A stretch of 64,000 bases of DNA from Arenibacter algicola (GCF_000733925.1 NZ_JPOO01000003.1:496001-560000); one strand, 5' to 3'; counted from the first letter of the stretch, positions 26,456-35,880 are shown. Translations and numbers: made by a program. Notes: a model not told the origin generated them from the letters alone.

Positions 26456-26911
26456 TTATACACGTGGAACAAATGGTCCCAATCTTTGATTGTATTTGCG
26501 TTGAAAATAAATAAAGTAGTTGTATAATTTATAATTTACCTCGTAGCCATAATCTATATTAGGGTCATAATCTATTCGGAGCTCATAAAGATTGGTATTA
26601 TATCTATACGGTTGCATTACCCTCTGATTCCATTCTATAACCATAATCCTATTCCTATTTTCCAGAAAGGATTGGGAATAGTAACCTTCGGGCCTGGCAA
26701 TACTTTGAAGCCAAAAATCGAAGCCCGGTTCTATTATAATAATTTCATATTCAGTTTTATCATCCCGAATAGTTATAGTGTCTCCCTCTGTTTGGGAAAA
26801 AGCGGCCTTCTCCTCGTCCGTAACTGAAATTGCTTGCTTAGTACTGCTACAATTGGCCAAGGACAAAACAAAAAGGATTGCAACTCCTATGGTAAAAATA
26901 ATCTTTTTCAT
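26456..26911 (-). CDS. DUF6146-like lipoprotein
   Basis: A 151-residue lipoprotein: the signal ends at Cys21 (SLANC). The mature part has a conserved core (YEIIIIEPGFDFWL, GYYSQSFLENRN, DPNIDYGYEVNYKLYNY) that fits DUF6146, a Bacteroidetes family of unknown function. It is the first gene of the probable group DUF6146-DUF6787-small His protein-TonB receptor. A terminator at 27025-27055 separates it from the DUF937 gene upstream. Confidence 0.82.
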   Translation of the reverse strand: MKKIIFTIGVAILFVLSLANCSSTKQAISVTDEEKAAFSQTEGDTITIRDDKTEYEIIIIEPGFDFWLQSIARPEGYYSQSFLENRNRIMVIEWNQRVMQPYRYNTNLYELRIDYDPNIDYGYEVNYKLYNYFIYFQRKYNQRLGPFVPRV

Positions 26912-27024
26912 CGCTTATATATTTTCAAAGGACATAGATAAAATATGTAACAGCACAGATTTTACAGGTTTAATAACCGAGATTCACTACACTTACATAT
27001 CGTCTATTTCCTTCCTATAAGATA

Positions 27025-27055
27025 CAAAAAAAGCCATTTATGTTACAAATGGCTT
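27025..27055 (-). terminator. Rho-independent terminator after DUF937 gene
   Basis: Perfect 9-bp stem AAGCCATTT (27031-27039) / AAATGGCTT (27047-27055) with a 7-base loop and, in the minus direction, a run of seven T residues. It ends transcripts of the DUF937 gene. Confidence 0.88.
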
Positions 27056-27077
27056 TCCTTATATTATGTTAAATCTG

Positions 27078-27710
27078 TTATTTGCCAAAAAGTCCGCCTA
27101 GCAAGCCTCCCAATCCACTTTTCTTTTTGCTGGTTCCCATGACCATCCCGGCAACATCGTCCAATACACTTCCATCACCATCAGCATCCAATAAAGTTGT
27201 AATCAAGCTCTGGTTCTGTGCTGGTTGCCCACCAAGCATACTGCCCAATAAGCTATTTAGTCCATTGGCATCATTTACATTGCTCTGTGCTTTTTGTTTA
27301 CCCAAGTAGGCCATTACCAAAGGTGCGGCTATTTTAAGGATTTGGGCAACAGATCCTGCATCCAATCCCGATTTCTGACTTAAAGCATTTTCAACATTAG
27401 CTTGCTTTCCTCCAAAGACATGGCCTAAAATACCTGCTCCGTCATTTATAACGGACTGATCAACTCCTCCTCCGAATAGACCGCCAAGATTATCCAACAA
27501 TCCGCCATCGTGTTTGGAAGAAAGGGCATTCATTAGACCTTCAGCCCCTTGTGGCGAAGACACATTCTTCTTCATGGCACCCAATAAAAGTGGCATAGCC
27601 ATGCTCAAAACATCTGCTGTTTTGTTTTCTGGTTGACCAGTTTGACTTGCAACCCCGCTAATTAATTGTTTGCCCATTGGGCTGCTTAAAAGATCCAATA
27701 ATCCTGACAT
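27078..27710 (-). CDS. DUF937 domain protein
   Basis: A 210-residue Gly/Leu/Gln-rich soluble protein. The DUF937 domain occupies about residues 1-150 (LLSSPMGKQLISGVASQTGQ; MAMPLLLGAMKKNV; ILKIAAPLVMAYLGKQ). The C-terminus is a calcium-binding-like DADGDGSVLDDVAG followed by a flexible Gly tail (GLGGLLGGLFGK). Function is unknown. It follows serA on the same strand by 82 bases and has its own terminator, an order common in Flavobacteriaceae. Confidence 0.88.
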   Translation of the reverse strand: MSGLLDLLSSPMGKQLISGVASQTGQPENKTADVLSMAMPLLLGAMKKNVSSPQGAEGLMNALSSKHDGGLLDNLGGLFGGGVDQSVINDGAGILGHVFGGKQANVENALSQKSGLDAGSVAQILKIAAPLVMAYLGKQKAQSNVNDANGLNSLLGSMLGGQPAQNQSLITTLLDADGDGSVLDDVAGMVMGTSKKKSGLGGLLGGLFGK

Positions 27711-27792
27711 TTTTATAGTGTTATGATTAGTAATTAATATTTTTTAAGATACAAAAAAGAGTTTAAATAGCACTACTTTATACCCACTTCCA

Positions 27793-28743
27793 CTATTTAT
27801 AAAGATCAATAATTTGTGATGCCAACTCCATACCTATCCTATCCTGGGCCTCCTCTGTTGCAGCCCCAATATGTGGACTTAGGGAAATATCAGGATGCAT
27901 TAAAATGCGTATTTCCGGAATTGGTTCGGACTCATAAACATCCAATCCTGCAAAGGCCACTTTCCCACTTTCCAGTGCATCAACAAGTGCCACCTCATCC
28001 AAAATGCCCCCTCGGGCAGCGTTTACAATGCCAACGCCGTCCTTCATTAGACCAAATTCGCTTTTGCCAATAAGATAGGATTTTTGGGCAGGAACGTGAA
28101 GGCTAATAAAATCAGCGGTTTTCAACAAGTTTTCCAAGGGCGTACTTCTAAGTTCAAAAGAAATTGATCGGCCGTCAAAAAAAGGAACTGTCACCGTGGC
28201 CTCATCCAAAAAAGGGTCGGTAAAAATAACTTTCATACCAATCCCCAAAGCTATTCTGGCTGTTGCCACACCAATTCTCCCAAACCCTATAATCCCTAAA
28301 GTCTTGCCTCTTAGTTCGATACCCTTGGCATAGGCATTTTTAAGTTTCTTAAAATTACTATCGCCTTCCAACGGCATATTCCTATTGGCATCATGTAAAA
28401 ATCTTACTCCACTGAACAAATGGGCAAAAACCAGTTCGGCCACAGAGGAAGATGAAGCTTCCGGAGTATTGATGACGTGTATGCCTTTGGATTTTGCATA
28501 ATCCACATCTATATTGTCCATTCCCACGCCACCCCGGCCTATGATTTTCAAGGCAGGGCATCCATCTATTACATCCTTAAAAACTTTAGTGGAGCTTCTG
28601 ACCAGTAGCACTGAAACCTTATTTTGGTTTATGTAAGATACAAGCTGTTCTTGTGCCACATTCACCGCCAAAACTTCAAAACCGGCATTCTCCAAGGTCT
28701 GTTTGCCACTTTTTGATATTCCGTCGTTTGCTAAAATTTTCAT
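27793..28743 (-). CDS. serA: D-3-phosphoglycerate dehydrogenase-type 2-hydroxyacid dehydrogenase
   Basis: A 316-residue NAD-dependent dehydrogenase lacking the C-terminal ACT domain. The nucleotide-binding motif is GIIGFGRIGVATAR, catalytic Arg lies in NAARGGILDE, the Glu in YESEPIPE and the His in SPHIGAATEEAQDRIG. Its placement right after serC makes it the likely first enzyme of serine synthesis, oxidising 3-phosphoglycerate. The short form without a regulatory domain suggests no serine feedback of the ACT type. Confidence 0.92.
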   Translation of the reverse strand: MKILANDGISKSGKQTLENAGFEVLAVNVAQEQLVSYINQNKVSVLLVRSSTKVFKDVIDGCPALKIIGRGGVGMDNIDVDYAKSKGIHVINTPEASSSSVAELVFAHLFSGVRFLHDANRNMPLEGDSNFKKLKNAYAKGIELRGKTLGIIGFGRIGVATARIALGIGMKVIFTDPFLDEATVTVPFFDGRSISFELRSTPLENLLKTADFISLHVPAQKSYLIGKSEFGLMKDGVGIVNAARGGILDEVALVDALESGKVAFAGLDVYESEPIPEIRILMHPDISLSPHIGAATEEAQDRIGMELASQIIDLYK

Positions 28744-28897
28744 GCTAAGTGTTGATTATTATATTTTTAAAATCTACTATTGGTACCAAGTCGATCCAAT
28801 TGTGTACCTCAAGGAAATAGTTAGATGAAATGCCCTATTGTTTGCACAGGAACTTTGCCTTGCTATTTCAGCGGGCCCAGGCCCAGGAACTAAACTT

Positions 28898-29962
28898 CTA
28901 AGCCTTTCGTTCCAATTCGCTCATTACGTCGACCAAGGTACCGACGCTTTCCAAAGGAAGGGCATTATACATAGAAGCCCTATATCCTCCCACAGAACGA
29001 TGTCCGTTTATCCCACTTATTCCAGCTTCTTTACACATTTCTTCAAATACATCTTTCAGCTTTTCCTCTGCCAGCGTAAAGGTGGCGTTCATATTGGAAC
29101 GGTCCTCCTTATGGGCAAAGCCGTTGAACAAAGGGTTCAAATCTATCTCCGAATATAATAGCTGGGCTTTCTTTTCATTTATCTCTTCAATAGCAGCAAT
29201 TCCTCCCAACTTTTGAAGCCATTCCAGCGTAAGCATGGAAACATAAACTGGAAATACTGCAGGGGTATTGAACATACTTTCCTTCTCTATATGAACCTTG
29301 TAATCCAGCATAGATGGAATTTTTCTACTTACCCTGCCCAGGATCTCCTCTTTCACCACTACCAAAGTGGTTCCGGCAGGACCCATGTTCTTTTGGGCAC
29401 CGGCATAAATAAGGTCGAATTGTGAAAAATCCATTTGTCTGGAAAATATATCGGAACTCATATCACAGACCAAAGTAGCTTCCGTTTTTGGAAATTTCTT
29501 TATCTGGGTTCCAAAAATGGTATTATTGGAAGTTAGGTGCAGGTAGTCCAAGTCGCTTGGAATAGTATAACCCTTGGGGATATAGCTAAAATTCTCGTCT
29601 TTGGATGATCCCACCTCAATGACCTCGCCAAAAAGCTTGGCTTCCTTCAGCGCTTTATCTGCCCAGGTACCCGTATTAAGATATCCGGCTTTCTTTTCCA
29701 ATAAGTTGTAGGCTACCATTAAAAACTCCATGCTAGCTCCTCCTTGCAGAAATAAGGCCTGATAGCCCTTTCCTTCGAGGCCCAATAGCTCCAAGGCCAG
29801 GGATCTTGCCTTGTCCATTACAGCGACAAAATCCTTACTTCTATGTGAAATTTCTATTAGGGAAAGCCCCAATCCATTAAAATCCAACACAGCCTCAGAA
29901 GCTTTTATGATTACTTCCTGTGGCAGGATACAAGGGCCGGCACTAAAATTATGTTTTTTCAT
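28898..29962 (-). CDS. serC: phosphoserine aminotransferase
   Basis: A 354-residue class V PLP aminotransferase that makes phosphoserine from 3-phosphohydroxypyruvate and glutamate. Family marks: HNFSAGPCILPQEV at the start, LFLQGGASMEFL in the cofactor site, and the Schiff-base lysine in YAGAQKNMGPAG. The tail GHRSVGGYRASMYNA carries the phosphate-binding residues. serA follows after 154 bases on the same strand. Length is normal. Confidence 0.96.
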   Translation of the reverse strand: MKKHNFSAGPCILPQEVIIKASEAVLDFNGLGLSLIEISHRSKDFVAVMDKARSLALELLGLEGKGYQALFLQGGASMEFLMVAYNLLEKKAGYLNTGTWADKALKEAKLFGEVIEVGSSKDENFSYIPKGYTIPSDLDYLHLTSNNTIFGTQIKKFPKTEATLVCDMSSDIFSRQMDFSQFDLIYAGAQKNMGPAGTTLVVVKEEILGRVSRKIPSMLDYKVHIEKESMFNTPAVFPVYVSMLTLEWLQKLGGIAAIEEINEKKAQLLYSEIDLNPLFNGFAHKEDRSNMNATFTLAEEKLKDVFEEMCKEAGISGINGHRSVGGYRASMYNALPLESVGTLVDVMSELERKA

Positions 29963-30174
29963 TTATCACTAATTAGGGTTATTCAAATATTATATTCCAT
30001 ATATGTGCTTAAAAAAAGCAGCAATTTCCAAGTTAAAAGGAACTTAATTACTTTTTTTTCATGTCCGCACTACGGCTTTTAAAGAGTTATTTTCAAATTG
30101 GGATATACTTTTTTCAAAGGTTAAAGGTCATAAATATTTTAGGAAGTAGGGTAGTGCCGACCTAGAATATTGTA

Positions 30175-31236
30175 TTATGTTTTCAACAAAAAATCAACAG
30201 TATCAATATTATCCGCATAATCCGTTAAAGATGGTTTTTGGGTTAGCCCAAATGGCACCTCGTCTTCTATAAATCCTTTGGCTACCATGCATTGAATCCT
30301 ATCCTTTTCATTGGTAAGCCTAATTTTCAATTCCTCCGGGGATTCATAGAACTCGTAAAAAACGGTCGCAATGGGCGAAGCATAATTTTCGTCCTCCTTA
30401 AACATAAGGAAACCATTTTCCAAAATTTTATATAAACTCATTAGGTAAACTGCCTTGTTATAATCATAATTGTTGGCATACTTATGTTGTTCAATAATGG
30501 TGTTATAAGGATAAAGGGCCTTAAAAAGGGCATCAAAATTATAATCATTTGGAACAAACAATTTGGAAACACTTCTACAGCCCAATCCGTAATACCTAAA
30601 AATATCCTCGCCCAATGCAGCCAACTCATCATTGGTTTCATTACCGCTAAGTATGGCCACCGAATTCCTATTTCTCCTAATAATATTTGGTTTATTCCCG
30701 AAATAATGTTCAAAATAGCGAGAAGTATTGTCACTTCCCGTAGCAATTATTGCATCAAATTTTTCCAGTTTCCCTTCCGAAAATGAAATTTGATCTTTTA
30801 AGGAAGGCTCAACTTCAATTAAATATTGGGCAATAAAGGGCAATAAAATTTTATCGTTGGAGGATAGTTTTACCAAGACTTTATTTCCTGTTATGAGGGT
30901 ACTTATAAAGTCATGGAAGCCCACCAAAGGGATGTTACCTGCCATGATCAAGGCAACTGTCTTAGGCTTGTTTTTACCCAAATCGTACACAGATAACCAA
31001 CGTTCCAGTTCTGATGGCGTAAGTAATTCCGACCAACTTTCTAAACTGAATAAAATATTTTCAGGGGTAAACCAGCCATTATGATGTCCGGCCAATACCA
31101 GTATTTCATCGAATTTTATAAACCATGCATACTGAATATCATCTATTTGAGTTTTGTTTTTTGCATATTTGCAATATTCTTTAAAAAAACTACCAAGTTT
31201 AACAAAAGCATTAAGTCTATGTCTAAGGTCAGTCAT
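30175..31236 (-). CDS. LuxC-like acyl-CoA reductase
   Basis: A 353-residue protein of the aldehyde-dehydrogenase-like LuxC family. Visible features: the nucleotide-binding stretch ALIMAGNIPLVGFHDFI, IIATGSDNTSRYFEHYF, and the likely catalytic Cys in YGLGCRSVSKLFV. LuxC reduces fatty acyl groups to aldehydes in luminous bacteria; no other lux gene is here, so the physiological substrate is open. It diverges from a ferredoxin gene, and their -7 boxes are arranged symmetrically, suggesting a shared role in a reductive reaction (inference). Confidence 0.85.
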   Translation of the reverse strand: MTDLRHRLNAFVKLGSFFKEYCKYAKNKTQIDDIQYAWFIKFDEILVLAGHHNGWFTPENILFSLESWSELLTPSELERWLSVYDLGKNKPKTVALIMAGNIPLVGFHDFISTLITGNKVLVKLSSNDKILLPFIAQYLIEVEPSLKDQISFSEGKLEKFDAIIATGSDNTSRYFEHYFGNKPNIIRRNRNSVAILSGNETNDELAALGEDIFRYYGLGCRSVSKLFVPNDYNFDALFKALYPYNTIIEQHKYANNYDYNKAVYLMSLYKILENGFLMFKEDENYASPIATVFYEFYESPEELKIRLTNEKDRIQCMVAKGFIEDEVPFGLTQKPSLTDYADNIDTVDFLLKT

Positions 31237-31240
31237 TATA

Positions 31241-31272
31241 TTTGTAAAAGATTTTATTAGGCTTTACCTTTG
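31241..31272 (+). promoter_or_regulatory. promoter of the ferredoxin gene (-33 TTTG, -7 TACCTTTG)
   Basis: TTTG at 31241-31244, 20-base spacer, TACCTTTG at 31265-31272. This is the Bacteroidetes housekeeping promoter pattern TTTG/TAnnTTTG with both boxes. The transcription start is expected near 31279, about 45 bases before the ferredoxin ATG. Confidence 0.75.
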
Positions 31273-31274
31273 TA

Positions 31275-31282
31275 CAAAAGTA
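31275..31282 (-). promoter_or_regulatory. -7 box of the LuxC-like gene promoter
   Basis: On the minus strand TACTTTTG reads from 31282 to 31275. It is the mirror image of the ferredoxin -7 box: 31265-31282 reads TACCTTTGTACAAAAGTA, an 18-bp near-perfect palindrome with one unpaired position. Predicted start near 31268, about 32 bases before the LuxC-like ATG. Confidence 0.7.
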
Positions 31283-31322
31283 TTGATACTGAAATTAAAT
31301 CAGCATAAAAGAAATATAAAAT

Positions 31323-31673
31323 ATGGCAATTATAATAACAGATGAGTGCATAAATTGTGGAGCTTGTGAACCTGAATGCCCAAATACTGCAATTTATGAA
31401 GGTGCGGATGATTGGCGCTACAGCGACGGAACCCTTTTAAAGGGAGATGTTGTACTGCCCAATGGGAAGGCCGTTAATGCGGACGAATCCCAGGAGCCGG
31501 TAAGCGATGAGATATATTTTATTGTCCCTGATAAGTGTACGGAATGTAAAGGATTCCACGACGAGCCACAGTGTGCCGCGGTGTGTCCGGTAGACTGTTG
31601 CGTACCTGATGAAGACCATGTTGAGTCCGAAGAAGTACTTTTGGGCAAACAGCGTTTTATGCATCCTGAATAG
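31323..31673 (+). CDS. ferredoxin with two 4Fe-4S sites
   Basis: A 116-residue ferredoxin. The first cluster motif is CINCGACEPECPNTA; the second is CTECKGFHDEPQCAAVCPVDCC, with the spacing typical of the Bacteroidetes 4Fe-4S dicluster type. A 25-residue insertion (DDWRYSDGTLLKGDVVL) separates the two halves. It carries low-potential electrons in the cytoplasm. The divergent LuxC-like reductase gene is a possible partner, but this is context only. Confidence 0.95.
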   Translation: MAIIITDECINCGACEPECPNTAIYEGADDWRYSDGTLLKGDVVLPNGKAVNADESQEPVSDEIYFIVPDKCTECKGFHDEPQCAAVCPVDCCVPDEDHVESEEVLLGKQRFMHPE

Positions 31674-31794
31674 GTTATGCATTAGGCTAACTAGGCATTC
31701 CCCAATTTAAATTTAATTGGAGGTGCTCAATTTTTTTAGATATTCTATGGCAATTCCAGTTCCTTATTAAGGTTCCTTGCCAATCTTTCAATAT

Positions 31795-31830
31795 AAAAAA
31801 GGCTGCCTTAAAGCAGCCTTTTTCCTTTTG
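31795..31830. terminator. bidirectional terminator between ferredoxin and TonB receptor
   Basis: Stem GGCTGC (31801-31806) / GCAGCC (31813-31818), extended by flanking A and T runs on both sides (six A before, five T after). It sits between two convergent genes and can serve both strands. Confidence 0.88.
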
Positions 31831-31840
31831 TCAACATCCC

Positions 31841-34516
31841 TTAAAATGTAAACCCTATTTTGGCGTAGTAATAGGCTCCCCCAAAACCCATTTGTACGGA
31901 GTCCCAATAACCTCCTCCTTCTACCCAATCGTCCTGCTGATCAGGGTATACATTAAATAGGTTATTAGCCCCTACATTTAATTTAAGGCCATCACATAAT
32001 TGATAACCAAATACCAGATCGGTAACGAGCCTGGCATCATAGGTATCCGTCGCCTGATTGATCTGGTCCTCAAAACTGGCATAATCGGTGGTGGACTCAT
32101 ACATTTGGTAATCCAATAGCTCCACCTTGCTGAAATGAGTGAATGCCAGACCGGCATCAAACTTATCCCTACTGTAATTCATATTCAGGGTAAATTTGCT
32201 TTTTGGGGCAGAAGCCAATAAAAACCCCTTATCCCTTTCTCCAAAGAAAGTTTGCTCATCCAAACTACCATTGTTTACCTTATCTATTTTCATATCGTTT
32301 ATATTGCCCGTAAAAGTGGCAGATAACCTATTGTCATCAAAACTTTTCTTCCAAGCCAGAACTATATCCAAGCCCGTAGTTTTGGTGTCCACACCATTAA
32401 CAAAGAATTGTGCCGCCTCCACGTTGGGGATTTGGGGCGCATCAAAATTACCAGTAAGCACTATACGATCGTCAACCTTAATATAGTAGCCATCCACAGT
32501 TGCTGTAAAATCCCCAAAAGTTGCGGTAAAACCCAAACCGGCATTAAGGGCTTTTTCCTCTGTTAACTGATCTATTCCAAAGGAAGCCGTTACAGGACTG
32601 TTATTGGGTGACAATAAGGATTCTAAGGCAGCCCCACCTACAAAATTCGTAAACTGCAGATTGTAATATTTTTGGGCCAAGGAAGGAGCTCTAAAACCTG
32701 TACTTACAGAACCTCTAATATTAACATTATCCGATGCTTTTAACCTTGCGGCCAATTTCCCGTTCAAGGTGCTTCCAAAATCACTGAAATTCTCGAATCG
32801 AGCGGCTGCACTTAACAAAAAGGTTTCGGTTAGATCAAACTCGCCGTCGGCATACAGGGACAAATTACTCCTGCTTCTATCCACTTCGTTCTTGGGACTG
32901 TATCCAGGAAAACCTTGGGAGCCCCCAGGACGTGGATCGCCCGAATCCGGATCGATGGGCTGGGTCTGGTTGGCCGGGTCCGTAATTAAAAGCCCATTTA
33001 CGTCATAGGTGCCCCAAGACCCCTCCTCGCCGGCAAAAATGATAAAATTTTCCGTTCTATATTCAGCACCAAAAGCCAAGTTCATCCCCTCCAAAACATC
33101 CTCATAATACTTGGAAAAATCCAAATTAACCGTGTTCTGTGTCAGACTATGTCCACCCGCGTCAAAATCGGTGGGAGATACATCCTCCAATGAAGCATTA
33201 AGGGTACCTTTTATAAAATAATGAAAATTGTTCTTGCCATAAGTATTGCTGATATCCAATTTCCAGCCATTATCCAATTCTGTTCTAAAACCTGCCGAGA
33301 AGGAATTATCAATAATATTGGAAGTAATCCTTGGCGTAAATCCATTGGGGTATATGGAGGGGATTACCCTATTACCTCCATTTCTTGTAAATGCGTAGGC
33401 ATCCGTATCCCTATAGTTCCTACCACCAAAAGCATATAATTCCGAATTATCGGATAGGGGAACGGAAGCATTCAACATTAAGTTAAAACCGTCTATCGCC
33501 GCCTCTCCAAAACCTCTCCTGAAATCGAATCCAGGCCTTAGGGTTTTGTTCTTGCTGATATATTCCGTGGTGACATTGACAAATCCACCGTCATTTCCAA
33601 TAGCGGCACCAAAATTCACTCCGGCTTTTAGCGAACCCCCATCAAAACTTTTGTCACTGCCAATGGCGTTACCATCCTTCTCCGTATCCAATCGGTTGCC
33701 ATCGGTATTGGGTGTTCCAGACGGAAAATCTCCTTTTGCATTGGTATTGTAGGCTCCATAATTAATAAAGCCCGATACCTTATCCGTTTGGTTTTTCAAA
33801 ACAATGTTGATTACCCCCGCAATGGCATCCGAACCATATTGGGCTGCGGCACCATCGCGCAATATTTCTATCCTTTTAATGGCCGATGACGGAATAGCAT
33901 TTAAATCGGTACCTGTATTGCCACGCCCCCTGGTTCCGAAGATATTGATCAAGGAAGACTGATGCCTTCTTTTACCATTGATAAGCACCAAGGTTTGATC
34001 GGGACCTAGCCCCCTAAGGGTTGCGGGATCTATATGATCCGCACCATCCGAACCCGATTGTTTATTCGCATTAAAGGACGGAGCCGCATACTGCAGCAAC
34101 TCGTTCACTTCAACACGGCCCGTTTGGGTAGAGACTTCTGCAATGTCAATAACATCTACCGGTACTGCTGTATCCGTAGAGGTTCGTTTTGGACTTCTGG
34201 AACCTACCAATTGCACCTCGTCCAGCATCATTCCACCGGACAGGGTAACATTGATAACCGATTTTCCGGAGACAATTTCCTCCTTGGTATCATAACCAAT
34301 ATAGCTAAAGACAAGCGTTGCATTATCCATGACCGAAATTTGATAATTGCCATCGAAATCGGTTGTTGTTCCATTGGTAGTACCCTTTTCTACAATATTT
34401 ACCCCCACCAGGGGTTCGCCACTATCATCCGTAATGCTCCCGGACACGGAGTTTTGAGCAACTGTTAATGCAAAATTGCCCAACATAAAAGCTGTCAATA
34501 AGATGATTTTTTTCAT
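31841..34516 (-). CDS. TonB-dependent outer-membrane receptor
   Basis: An 891-residue receptor: signal peptide (~1-20), carboxypeptidase-like regulatory domain (~22-100; SGSITDDSGEPLVGVNI), plug (~115-245; TLRGLGPDQTLVLINGKRRH, GAAAQYGSDAIAGVINIV) and barrel ending in an aromatic terminus (YYYAKIGFTF). It is shorter than SusC proteins and has no SusD partner, so import of a metal complex, vitamin or small carbohydrate is possible but unassigned. A bidirectional terminator follows it. It diverges from ychF. Confidence 0.93.
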   Translation of the reverse strand: MKKIILLTAFMLGNFALTVAQNSVSGSITDDSGEPLVGVNIVEKGTTNGTTTDFDGNYQISVMDNATLVFSYIGYDTKEEIVSGKSVINVTLSGGMMLDEVQLVGSRSPKRTSTDTAVPVDVIDIAEVSTQTGRVEVNELLQYAAPSFNANKQSGSDGADHIDPATLRGLGPDQTLVLINGKRRHQSSLINIFGTRGRGNTGTDLNAIPSSAIKRIEILRDGAAAQYGSDAIAGVINIVLKNQTDKVSGFINYGAYNTNAKGDFPSGTPNTDGNRLDTEKDGNAIGSDKSFDGGSLKAGVNFGAAIGNDGGFVNVTTEYISKNKTLRPGFDFRRGFGEAAIDGFNLMLNASVPLSDNSELYAFGGRNYRDTDAYAFTRNGGNRVIPSIYPNGFTPRITSNIIDNSFSAGFRTELDNGWKLDISNTYGKNNFHYFIKGTLNASLEDVSPTDFDAGGHSLTQNTVNLDFSKYYEDVLEGMNLAFGAEYRTENFIIFAGEEGSWGTYDVNGLLITDPANQTQPIDPDSGDPRPGGSQGFPGYSPKNEVDRSRSNLSLYADGEFDLTETFLLSAAARFENFSDFGSTLNGKLAARLKASDNVNIRGSVSTGFRAPSLAQKYYNLQFTNFVGGAALESLLSPNNSPVTASFGIDQLTEEKALNAGLGFTATFGDFTATVDGYYIKVDDRIVLTGNFDAPQIPNVEAAQFFVNGVDTKTTGLDIVLAWKKSFDDNRLSATFTGNINDMKIDKVNNGSLDEQTFFGERDKGFLLASAPKSKFTLNMNYSRDKFDAGLAFTHFSKVELLDYQMYESTTDYASFEDQINQATDTYDARLVTDLVFGYQLCDGLKLNVGANNLFNVYPDQQDDWVEGGGYWDSVQMGFGGAYYYAKIGFTF

Positions 34517-34610
34517 ATTAATGGTTTTAAGTGTTATGTCTTCTAATTTAGGTATTTTATTTTTACATAATTAAGATTGTTAATGTGTGTTCTTACACGT
34601 ACATAAATAG

Positions 34611-34666
34611 TATCTTTGCAGCTGTTTTAAAAAAAGCTGGGAAACAGTTTTTAATTTATGTTTCCC
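34611..34666 (+). promoter_or_regulatory. ychF promoter and leader hairpins
   Basis: TATCTTTG at 34611-34618 fits the Bacteroidetes -7 box; no good -33 box is seen. The ~60-base leader can form two competing hairpins: CTGTTTT (34622-34628) with GAAACAG (34641-34647), or GGGAAAC (34639-34645) with GTTTCCC (34660-34666). They share bases 34641-34645 and so exclude each other. Confidence 0.5.
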
Positions 34667-34686
34667 GTTTAATATAGATCTCGACC

Positions 34687-35781
34687 ATGAAAGCAGGTAT
34701 TGTAGGATTGCCCAATGTAGGAAAGTCCACACTTTTTAATTGTTTGTCCAACGCCAAGGCACAAAGTGCCAATTTTCCTTTTTGTACCATTGAACCTAAT
34801 ATTGGGGTAGTAAACGTACCGGACACTAGATTGCAGAAGTTGGAAGAACTTGTAAATCCTGAACGAGTATTGCCTGCAACTGTAGAAATTGTAGATATTG
34901 CCGGTTTGGTAAAAGGTGCCAGTAAAGGCGAAGGTCTTGGCAACCAGTTTTTGGGTAATATTCGCGAGACAGATGCAATTTTGCATGTGCTACGCTGTTT
35001 TGACAACGAAAATATTGTACACGTAGATGGTTCTGTAAATCCGGTGAGGGATAAAGAGACCATTGACATTGAACTTCAATTAAAGGATTTGGAGACCGTA
35101 GATAAAAAGCTTGAAAAAGTAAAGCGGGCCGCCAAAACAGGAAATAAGGAAGCGCAAAAAGAGGAAGCTGTTCTACTAAAGATCAAACAAGGCCTTGAAA
35201 CGGGTACCTCTGTACGCGCCCTGGACATTAACAAGGAGGATCGCGCAGAATTTGTAAAACCTTTACAGTTCATTACAGACAAGCCAGTAATGTACGTTTG
35301 CAACGTGGATGAAGATGCAGCTACCACTGGCAATGCCTACGTGGAGCAAGTTAAAGCTGCTGTTGCCAATGAAAATGCAGAAGTAATCTTTTTGGCCGTA
35401 GGAACCGAAGCCGATATTACGGAATTGGAGAGTTATGAGGAACGACAAATGTTCTTGGAGGACTTAGGACTCACCGAACCCGGTTCTGCCAAATTGATCA
35501 GGGGAGCTTATAGGTTATTGGACCTTGAGACCTATTTTACCGCCGGGGTAAAGGAAGTAAGGGCATGGACCATTCCAGTGGGCGCCACGGCTCCACAGGC
35601 TGCAGGAGTAATCCACACCGATTTTGAAAAGGGCTTTATTAGGGCTGAAGTTATTGCCTATAATGATTTTGTTTCCTTTGGCAGTGAGGCCAAAGTTAAG
35701 GAAGCTGGAAAAATGCGTGTAGAAGGAAAAGAATACATTGTTAAGGATGGCGATGTAATGCATTTTAGGTTTAACGTGTAA
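34687..35781 (+). CDS. ychF: redox-regulated ATPase/GTPase YchF
   Basis: A 364-residue OBG-family P-loop protein. G1 is GLPNVGKSTLFNCLSN; the switch/G3 region is VDIAGLVKGASKGEGLGNQF; HVLRCFDNENIVHVDGSVNP is family-typical. The C-terminal ~85 residues form a TGS domain (GVIHTDFEKGFIRAEVI). YchF binds ribosomes and prefers ATP over GTP in characterised members. It is transcribed alone and is followed by a strong terminator. Confidence 0.97.
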   Translation: MKAGIVGLPNVGKSTLFNCLSNAKAQSANFPFCTIEPNIGVVNVPDTRLQKLEELVNPERVLPATVEIVDIAGLVKGASKGEGLGNQFLGNIRETDAILHVLRCFDNENIVHVDGSVNPVRDKETIDIELQLKDLETVDKKLEKVKRAAKTGNKEAQKEEAVLLKIKQGLETGTSVRALDINKEDRAEFVKPLQFITDKPVMYVCNVDEDAATTGNAYVEQVKAAVANENAEVIFLAVGTEADITELESYEERQMFLEDLGLTEPGSAKLIRGAYRLLDLETYFTAGVKEVRAWTIPVGATAPQAAGVIHTDFEKGFIRAEVIAYNDFVSFGSEAKVKEAGKMRVEGKEYIVKDGDVMHFRFNV

Positions 35782-35833
35782 TCCCTAACGTCATTTATTA
35801 GTATAACACCTGCCAATTTCAACTCTATAATCA

Positions 35834-35880
35834 AATCCTAAGAGAATTTATTACAAAATTCTTTTGGGATTTGTTCATTT
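35834..35880 (+). terminator. terminator after ychF
   Basis: A 16-bp stem, AATCCTAAGAGAATTT (35834-35849) with AAATTCTTTTGGGATT (35856-35871), complete when two G-U pairs are counted, loop of six bases, then a T-rich tail (TGTTCATTT). Confidence 0.85.

Noticed and set aside
34656..35069. Long open frame antisense to ychF
   Set aside because: Shadow of the ychF coding sequence; ychF has full-length family motifs.
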